From Microbacterium sp. CFH 31415 (GTDB lineage Bacteria; Actinomycetota; Actinomycetes; Actinomycetales; Microbacteriaceae), in assembly GCF_022538185.1 (NCBI RefSeq), contig NZ_JAKYXC010000002.1:496001-560000 (forward strand): a stretch of 64,000 nt of DNA, given 5' to 3'. The translations under genes were made by a program, and so were the position numbers. The notes beneath the pieces were generated by a model. That model did no database searches. It was not told the origin of the DNA and worked only from the letters and a program-made list of their open reading frames with translations. Each line of letters opens with the position of its first letter. Position 1 is the first letter of the stretch. Positions 58,131 through 64,000 of this stretch are shown piece after piece.

Positions 58131-59399
58131 TCAGCGGGCTGCGCGGGCGGCCCGTGAGGCGCGTGCCGCCTCGATCGCGGCTTGGCGCTTGGCCACCGCC
58201 GCGGGCAGGGTGCGGGCGAACGACAGCAGCACGCCCGACGCGACGAGCACCGAGACGAGCGACGTGCCGCCCTGTGACATGAACGGGAGCGGCACGCCGA
58301 GCACCGGGAAGACGCGGAGCACGACGCCGATGTTGATGAGCGCCTGGCCGACGATCCACACGGTGATGGCGCCCGCGACGATGCGCACGAAGGGGTCATC
58401 GGTCTTGCGGATCACGTGGAACGCGCCGACGGCGTAGAGCGCGAAGAGGGCGAGCACGACGGCGCAGCCGATGAGGCCGACCTCTTCGCCGACGATCGCG
58501 AAGATGTAGTCGTTCGCGGCGGCGGGCAGCCAGTCGTACTTCTCGCGCGAGTTGCCGAGACCCAGGCCGAAGACGCCGCCGTTCGCGAGCCCCCAGATTC
58601 CGTGGAGCGGCTGGTAACACGAGTCGAGGTAGTCCGCGATGCAGTTCTGGTCGAGGAAGCTCATGATGCGCCGCATGCGGTTGGGGCTCGTCACGGCGAA
58701 CACCGCCATGCCCACGATCGCGAGGATGAGCGGGATCACGAAGAGTCGCAGCTTCACGTTCGAGAAGAAGAGCGCGCCGAGCAGGATCAGCACGAGCACG
58801 ATCACGGTGCCCAGGTCGTGACCGGCGAGCACCGTCGCGAACACCGCGACCGACACCGGCACGATCGGAATGAAGACGTGCTGCCACTTGCTCAGCAGCG
58901 TCTGCTTGCGGAAGAGGATGAATCCCAGCCACAGCGCGAGTGCGAGCTTGAGGAACTCCGACGGCTGGGCCTGCATGCCGGCGATGTTGATCCAGTTGCG
59001 ATTGCCGTCGTTGTCGACGCCCAGCGGCGTGAACACCAGCAGCTGGAACGCCGTCGCGACGATCAGCGCGGGCCAGGCGATGCGCTTCCAGAACGACACC
59101 GGCACGCGGCTCGCGATGAACATCAGCGGCACGCCGATCATGGCGAAGATCGCCTGCTTGAGCACGGCTTCATACGGAGGCAGCCCGGCGGCGGTCGCCA
59201 CGGCGGACGTGGCCGACAGGATCATCACCAGCCCGAAGAACGTCAGCAGCAGCGCAGTCGACGAGATCAGCAGGAACTCGCTGGGCACCGGGGCGAACAC
59301 GCGCCCCAGCGACACCCGCGCGGCGAGGCCGCCGCCGCGGAACGAGGCGTCAGGCGGCGTCGTCGGGGTCTGACGGGTCCGCGACTGCGTCGTGCTCAT
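58131..59399 (-). CDS. ftsW: Lipid II polymerase FtsW
   Basis: The SEDS-family septal glycosyltransferase, 422 residues with ten membrane helices. The GIWGLANGGVFGLGLGNSREKYDWLP region and PFMSQGGTSLVSVLVASGVL near the end are family hallmarks. It works with the FtsI encoded at 63450. Its start overlaps the end of murD by 50 nt. Confidence 0.95.
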   Translation of the reverse strand: MSTTQSRTRQTPTTPPDASFRGGGLAARVSLGRVFAPVPSEFLLISSTALLLTFFGLVMILSATSAVATAAGLPPYEAVLKQAIFAMIGVPLMFIASRVPVSFWKRIAWPALIVATAFQLLVFTPLGVDNDGNRNWINIAGMQAQPSEFLKLALALWLGFILFRKQTLLSKWQHVFIPIVPVSVAVFATVLAGHDLGTVIVLVLILLGALFFSNVKLRLFVIPLILAIVGMAVFAVTSPNRMRRIMSFLDQNCIADYLDSCYQPLHGIWGLANGGVFGLGLGNSREKYDWLPAAANDYIFAIVGEEVGLIGCAVVLALFALYAVGAFHVIRKTDDPFVRIVAGAITVWIVGQALINIGVVLRVFPVLGVPLPFMSQGGTSLVSVLVASGVLLSFARTLPAAVAKRQAAIEAARASRAARAAR

Positions 59400-60903
59400 C
59401 GCCGGCCCCCGTTCCGATCCGTTCCCTCACCGCCGCCGCGAAGCGGCGGCCTCGGTCCGCGTAGGACGCGAACTGGTCGAAGGATGCCGCGGCGGGGGCG
59501 AGCAGAACGACGTCCCCGTCACGCGCGATCCCGGCCGCCAGTTCGACGACCCGCGTCATGACCTCTTCAGTCTCTGCGTCGTCCACCTCCCAGACGGGCA
59601 CCGCGGGGGCGTGTCGCTCGAACGCGGCGACGATGGCCGTGCGATCCGTGCCGATCACGATCGCGGCCTTGGCGGTCGCGCCCCGCTCCGAGACCAGTGC
59701 CGCGATGTCGACGCCCTTCAGCAGACCGCCCACGATCCACACGGCCCCCGGGTAGGCCGTCAGCGACGATGCCGCCGCGTGCGGGTTGGTCGCCTTCGAG
59801 TCGTCGACCCATGTCACGCCGGCGTGCTGTGCGACGACCTCGATCCGGTGGGGATCGAGGCGGAAGCCGCGCAGGGCGTCGCGGATGTCGGCAGGGGCCA
59901 CGTCGAGCGAGCGGGCGAGAGCCGCTGCGGCGAGGATGTTCGCCGCGACGTGCGGCGCGGCGAGGCCGAGCTCGGCGAGCTCGGACACCGTCGTGAGCTC
60001 CAGCGCGCTGGTGCGGCGGTCCTCGAGGAACGCGCGGTCGACGAGGATCCCGTCGACGACGCCGAGGTCGCTCGGCCCGGGCACGCCGAGGTCGAAGCCG
60101 ATGGCGCGTGCGCCCTCGACCACCTCGGCGTCTTCGACCATGGCGCGGGTCGCGGCATCCGCTTTGTTGTACACACATGCGACCCGCGTGTTGTCGTACA
60201 CGTGCGCCTTCGCGTCGCGGTACGCCTCGAACGAGCCGTGCCACTCGAGGTGGTCGTTAGCGAGGTTGAGGCACACGGCGGCGTACGGCGAGAGCGGTGC
60301 AGGCCCGTCCTGCAGGCCGAGGTACCAGAGCTGGTGGCTCGACAGCTCGACGACGAGGGCGTCGAAGCCGTTCGGATCGCGCACCGCGTCGAGCACCGGG
60401 GTGCCGATGTTGCCCACCGGCGCGGCGCGCAGTCCGCCGGCGACGAGCATCGACGCGGTCAGCCGCGCGGTGGTGGTCTTGCCGTTCGTGCCGGTGACCA
60501 GCACCCACTCGGCGGGCGTGCCGTCCGGCCGCGTGACCTTGTCGCGCACGCGCCATGCGAGCTCGATGTCGCCCCACAGCGCGACGCCCGCGTCGCGGGC
60601 CCACGAGATGAGCGGATGCCCCGGCGCGAAGCCGGGCGAGGCGACGACGACCTCGGGCGCGAAGTCCGCGAGCTCCTGCGGCACGGCGTCGAGCGCGCCG
60701 GTCCAGAGCCGGGCGCCGATCACCGGCACCAGCCTCGCGTACTCCTCGTCGGCCTTCTCGCTCACGACGAGCACCTCTGCGCCCAGCTCGGCGAGGGTGT
60801 CGGCGACGGAGAAGCCGGTCACCGAGAGGCCGAGCACGGCGACCCGCAGCCCCTTCCAGTCTGCGTACCAGCTGGTGAGCGTGTCGAGACGCTGTGGAGT
60901 CAT
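59350..60903 (-). CDS. murD: UDP-MurNAc-L-alanine:D-glutamate ligase
   Basis: MurD adds D-Glu to UDP-MurNAc-Ala. The 517-residue protein has the Rossmann start VAVLGLSVTGFSVADTL, the ATP loop VTGTNGKTTTARL and LNLANDHLEWHGS. At 517 residues it is longer than most MurD, with an Asp-rich tail overlapping ftsW. The ATG overlaps the mraY stop (ATGA). Confidence 0.95.
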   Translation of the reverse strand: MTPQRLDTLTSWYADWKGLRVAVLGLSVTGFSVADTLAELGAEVLVVSEKADEEYARLVPVIGARLWTGALDAVPQELADFAPEVVVASPGFAPGHPLISWARDAGVALWGDIELAWRVRDKVTRPDGTPAEWVLVTGTNGKTTTARLTASMLVAGGLRAAPVGNIGTPVLDAVRDPNGFDALVVELSSHQLWYLGLQDGPAPLSPYAAVCLNLANDHLEWHGSFEAYRDAKAHVYDNTRVACVYNKADAATRAMVEDAEVVEGARAIGFDLGVPGPSDLGVVDGILVDRAFLEDRRTSALELTTVSELAELGLAAPHVAANILAAAALARSLDVAPADIRDALRGFRLDPHRIEVVAQHAGVTWVDDSKATNPHAAASSLTAYPGAVWIVGGLLKGVDIAALVSERGATAKAAIVIGTDRTAIVAAFERHAPAVPVWEVDDAETEEVMTRVVELAAGIARDGDVVLLAPAAASFDQFASYADRGRRFAAAVRERIGTGAGDEHDAVADPSDPDDAA

Positions 60904-62012
60904 GTGCGCGAAAGCCATTCGACGTAGAAGAAGCCGACGCCCGACACGGCGAGCAGACCGGCGATGATCCACATGCGCACCACGATGGTGACCTCGGACC
61001 ATCCCCGCAGCTCGAGGTGGTGGTGGAACGGGCTCATGAGGAAGAGTCGCTTGCCGCGCGTGACCTTGAAGTACAGGCGCTGCAGGATCACCGAGCCGGG
61101 GCCGATGATGAAGACTCCGGCGACGAGCACGGCGAGCAGCTCGGTGCGGGTGAGGATCGCCATCGCCGCGATCACACCGCCGATCGCCATCGAGCCGACG
61201 TCGCCCATGAAGACCTTCGCCTTCGGCGCGTTCCACCAGAGGAAGCCGACGAGGGCGCCGACGAACGCCGCGGAGATGATCGCGAGGTCGAACGGGTCGC
61301 GGGTCGGGTAGCACGCGGCCTTGGCCGCCTCCGAGAGGCCGTCGCCACCCCAGCACGCCTGGTTGAACTGCCAGAACGCGATGAGGCTGTACGCGCCGGT
61401 GACGAAGATGCCGGCGCCGGCGGCCATGCCGTCGAGCCCGTCGGTGACGTTGACGCTGTTCGAGAAGGCGACGCCGATGAAGGTGATCCATGCGAGGTAC
61501 AGAATCCATCCGGCGATGAGCCCGAAGGTCATGAACCCGAGGACGGGGACATCGCGGAAGATCGAGACGTACGGCGATGCCGGGGTCTCGTCGAACCCGT
61601 TCGGGAACATCAGCGCGACGACGCCGAACGGCACCGTGACGATCACCTGGCCGACGACCTTGCGCCAGCCGCTGAGTCCCATGAAGCGCTGCTGTCGCAC
61701 CTTCATGTAGTCGTCGATGAAGCCGACCGCGCCCAGGCCCACCATCATCCAGATGACGAGCAGGCCCGAGACGGTGGGCGGGTTGTTGCCGACCATCCCG
61801 CCGACGAGGTAGCCGACGATCGTGCCGACGATGAAGATCGTTCCGCCCATCGTGGGTGTGCCGCGCTTGGCCTTGTGATTGGGGTTGCGGATGTCTTCCG
61901 GCGTGCGGATCACCTGTCCCCAGCCCCACTTGCGGAAGAGCCGCAGGAAGACCGGGGTGAGGAACAGCGTGAATGCCAGCGAGATCGCGGCTGCAGTCAG
62001 GAGTGATCTCAC
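60900..62012 (-). CDS. mraY: Phospho-MurNAc-pentapeptide translocase
   Basis: MraY makes lipid I from UDP-MurNAc-pentapeptide and undecaprenyl phosphate. The 370-residue protein has ten membrane helices, the Asp motif GFIDDYMKV, NSVNVTDGLDG and the His motif FHHHLELRGW. The GTG at 62012 overlaps the murF stop (GTGA); the frame is open further upstream without similarity. Confidence 0.96.
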   Translation of the reverse strand: MRSLLTAAAISLAFTLFLTPVFLRLFRKWGWGQVIRTPEDIRNPNHKAKRGTPTMGGTIFIVGTIVGYLVGGMVGNNPPTVSGLLVIWMMVGLGAVGFIDDYMKVRQQRFMGLSGWRKVVGQVIVTVPFGVVALMFPNGFDETPASPYVSIFRDVPVLGFMTFGLIAGWILYLAWITFIGVAFSNSVNVTDGLDGMAAGAGIFVTGAYSLIAFWQFNQACWGGDGLSEAAKAACYPTRDPFDLAIISAAFVGALVGFLWWNAPKAKVFMGDVGSMAIGGVIAAMAILTRTELLAVLVAGVFIIGPGSVILQRLYFKVTRGKRLFLMSPFHHHLELRGWSEVTIVVRMWIIAGLLAVSGVGFFYVEWLSRT

Positions 62013-63424
62013 GAGAACGATTCTCCCAGACGATCGCCGAGGAACCGCAGACCCGCCGAGTTCGACGACTTCACCAGAACCCGGTCGCCGTCGCGCAGCT
62101 CGCCCTTCAGGTACTCGAACGCCTCGTCGGCGGTCTCGAAGAAGACGGCCTCGGCGTCCCACGATCCCTGCGCGACGGCTTCGAGGTACATGCGACGGGC
62201 GTCCTGGCCGACCACGACGATCCGTTTGATCCCCAGGCGCACCGCGAGCAGGCCGACGCGGTCGTGCTCCTCCTCGGCGTGCTCGCCGAGTTCGCTCATG
62301 GCGCCGAGCACGGCCACGGTGCGCTCGCCGGGGCCGGTGATCTGCGCGAGCGTCCGCAGTGCGGCGGCCATCGAGTCGGGGCTGGCGTTGTAGGCGTCGT
62401 TGATGATGCGCACGCGGTCGGACCCGAGCGGCTGCATGCGCCAGCGCTCCGCGATCTCGACGGTCTCGAGCCGGGTGACGCAGTCCTCCAGCGAGACGCC
62501 CAGCGCCGTCGCTGCGGCGATGGCAGCCAGCGCGTTCATCACGTGATGCTCACCGAGCACACGCAGCTTCAGGGGCGCGGTCACGCCGCCGGCGGTGACC
62601 TGGAACGAGGTTCCGGATGCCGTCACCACCACGTCGTCCGCGCGCACCTGCGCGTCGGGCCCGCGGCCGAACCAGAGCACGTCGACGCCGCGCTCGGCGG
62701 CGATCTTCGCCATCGCGGCCACACGGGCGTCGTCGGCGTTGAGCACCGCCAGCCCGCCGGGGCGGATGGAGCGCACGAGCTCGGACTTCGCCAGGAAGGT
62801 CGCCTCGATGCCCCCGAATCCGCCTGCGTGTGCCATGCCGACCATGAGCACGATGCCGATGTCGGGCTCGACGAGACCGGCGAGCCGGGCGATCTCGCCG
62901 GGAGCGCTCGCGCCGAACTCGCTCACGAGGTACTTCGTGTCTCCGGTCACGCGCAGCATCGTCAGCGGAGCGCCGACCTCGTTGTTGAACGACGCCTTGG
63001 GCGACACCGTCTCACCCTCGCCCTCCAGGATGCGGGCGAGGAGGTTCTTGGTGGTCGTCTTCCCGTTCGAGCCGGTGATCCCCACGGCCCGCAGCGCGCC
63101 GCGGTCGCGGACCTGCGCGACGACCGTCCGGGCCAGGTCGGCCAGCGCGTCCACCGCGGAGGGCACCACGATCTGCGTCAGGGTCGCCCCTTCGACGGGG
63201 TGCTCCACGATGGCGACGGATGCGCCCGCCTCGGCCGCGGCGCCGACGAACAGATGCCCGTCGGTCTCCTCCCCCGGTTTGGCGACGAAGATGTCTCCGC
63301 GGGCGATCAGGCGGGAGTCGGTGTCGACGGTGCCCGACACGACGGTCTCGAACGAGTCCCCGTCCGCGAGGACGGCCTGACCCCGGACGGCACGGGCGAG
63401 CTGGGCGATGGTGAGGGGGATCAT
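62009..63424 (-). CDS. murF: UDP-MurNAc-tripeptide:D-Ala-D-Ala ligase
   Basis: MurF adds D-Ala-D-Ala to the nucleotide precursor. The 471-residue protein has the ATP loop GITGSNGKTTTKNLLA and INDAYNASPDSMAAAL. All three Mur domains are present. It starts 25 nt after the ftsI stop and overlaps mraY by 4 nt. Confidence 0.96.
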   Translation of the reverse strand: MIPLTIAQLARAVRGQAVLADGDSFETVVSGTVDTDSRLIARGDIFVAKPGEETDGHLFVGAAAEAGASVAIVEHPVEGATLTQIVVPSAVDALADLARTVVAQVRDRGALRAVGITGSNGKTTTKNLLARILEGEGETVSPKASFNNEVGAPLTMLRVTGDTKYLVSEFGASAPGEIARLAGLVEPDIGIVLMVGMAHAGGFGGIEATFLAKSELVRSIRPGGLAVLNADDARVAAMAKIAAERGVDVLWFGRGPDAQVRADDVVVTASGTSFQVTAGGVTAPLKLRVLGEHHVMNALAAIAAATALGVSLEDCVTRLETVEIAERWRMQPLGSDRVRIINDAYNASPDSMAAALRTLAQITGPGERTVAVLGAMSELGEHAEEEHDRVGLLAVRLGIKRIVVVGQDARRMYLEAVAQGSWDAEAVFFETADEAFEYLKGELRDGDRVLVKSSNSAGLRFLGDRLGESFS

Positions 63425-63449
63425 GTGGTCTCCGGCCGGATCGGAAGCG

Positions 63450-64000
63450 TCACCCGAACTTGGGCAAAAGCTTCGGCGCCGTCGTCGAGGGCATGACGCG
63501 ATAGGTCTTGAGAACCTGGGTCATCGCCTTCTGGAACGCGGTCGCGTTGGCCGCAGACGATGTTACCTTTTTGGGCTCGTCGAGCGTGACGACGACGACG
63601 TACTCGGGGTCGTCGGCGGGCGCGAATCCCACCATCGTCGTGTAGTAGACGCCCGCCTTGTAGCCGCCCTTGCCGTCCGACTTCTCACCGGTTCCGGTCT
63701 TGCCTCCGATGCGGTAGCCGGGGATCTCGACCGCCTTGGCGTACGGTGCCTGCAGGAACACGTTCTCGAGCATCGCGCGCACCTGCGCGGAGGTCGACTC
63801 GCTGACCACGCGGGTCGGCTCGGGAAGCTCGGGCTCGACCACCGTGCCGTCCGCCGTGGTGCAGGACTCGATCAGCGACAGCGGCATGCGCAGCCCGCCG
63901 TTGGCGATCGCGCCGTAGGCGCCGGCGAGCTCCGGCATCGTCGTGGTGAGGCCCTGGCCGAACGACGTGTTGTAGGTCGTCTGCGCGCCCCACTCTTCGA
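63450..64000 (-). CDS. ftsI: Septal penicillin-binding protein FtsI (5' part outside window)
   Basis: The last 183 codons of the class B transpeptidase that crosslinks septal wall. The visible part runs GAQTTYNTSFGQGLTTTMPE into the KTGTG motif (GGKTGTGEKS) and YYTTMVGFAPADDPEYVVVV. The Ser motifs lie outside the window. Place at the head of murF-mraY-murD-ftsW identifies it as FtsI rather than another class B PBP. Confidence 0.94.
   Translation of the reverse strand, partial: EEWGAQTTYNTSFGQGLTTTMPELAGAYGAIANGGLRMPLSLIESCTTADGTVVEPELPEPTRVVSESTSAQVRAMLENVFLQAPYAKAVEIPGYRIGGKTGTGEKSDGKGGYKAGVYYTTMVGFAPADDPEYVVVVTLDEPKKVTSSAANATAFQKAMTQVLKTYRVMPSTTAPKLLPKFG

Overview
The window is about 64 kb of very GC-rich actinobacterial chromosome. 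Gene content and order point to the Microbacteriaceae, most likely Microbacterium. The supporting features are a dcw cluster that runs ftsI-murF-mraY-murD-ftsW-murG-murC-ftsQ-ftsZ-yggS-sepF-yggT-divIVA without ftsA, an actinobacterial bcc-aa3 respiratory chain (diheme QcrC, CtaF as subunit IV), NrdR, a DUF3043 protein, and many GTG starts (one TTG). The genus is an inference from gene content. I see no rRNA, tRNA, CRISPR array, insertion sequence, prophage or plasmid module.

Layout. Positions 1-9.7 kb hold the 3' part of uvrB (cut by the window edge), a Gly-rich protein, coaE, an OmpR-type response regulator facing a histidine kinase coupled to a membrane protein with a degenerate GGDEF domain, a GIY-YIG-like protein and rpsA. 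Positions 9.9-25.7 kb are mostly accessory metabolism and transport. They include a TetR regulator with an SDR oxidoreductase and a strong palindromic operator, a zinc alcohol dehydrogenase, an APC permease divergent from a serine hydrolase, a flavin monooxygenase-like protein, a MetP/MetS-type NSS importer, a PEP mutase-family enzyme, DksA-like and YchJ-like zinc proteins, a lipoprotein/PKD-like secreted pair, a stand-alone 5'-3' exonuclease, a ClbS/DfsB protein and a PolX-like PHP protein. Positions 25.7-36.4 kb are the respiratory core. trpD is divergent from ctaE-qcrCAB on the plus strand, which faces ctaC-ctaD-ctaF and a PP2C phosphatase on the minus strand, with a rhodanese between; erpA follows. 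Positions 36.5-49 kb carry an M20 peptidase, pyrD, nrdR, hisD, dnaE, an ECF sigma factor with its membrane partner and a GNAT protein. Positions 48.8-64 kb are rluD, lspA and the division and cell-wall cluster, all on the minus strand except one small GntR-type regulator between murC and murG.

How parts work together. The ctaE-qcrCAB and ctaCDF units together encode the bcc-aa3 supercomplex. The dcw genes build lipid II (murF, mraY, murD, murG, murC) and the divisome (ftsI, ftsW, ftsQ, ftsZ, sepF), with DivIVA directing polar growth and LspA processing lipoproteins such as CtaC.

Most notable signals: (i) at least sixteen genes have a TANNNT-like hexamer ending exactly 6 or 7 nt before the start codon, the geometry of leaderless transcripts; this also settles several start codons. 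(ii) The ftsZ upstream region can fold as nested inverted repeats resembling a three-way junction. (iii) A near-perfect 22-bp operator lies before the SDR-TetR pair. (iv) A 45-bp palindrome contains both divergent -10 boxes of the permease and serine hydrolase. (v) A poly-G tract at about 10.5 kb looks like a sequencing or assembly artefact. I found no convincing wholly new multi-gene system.
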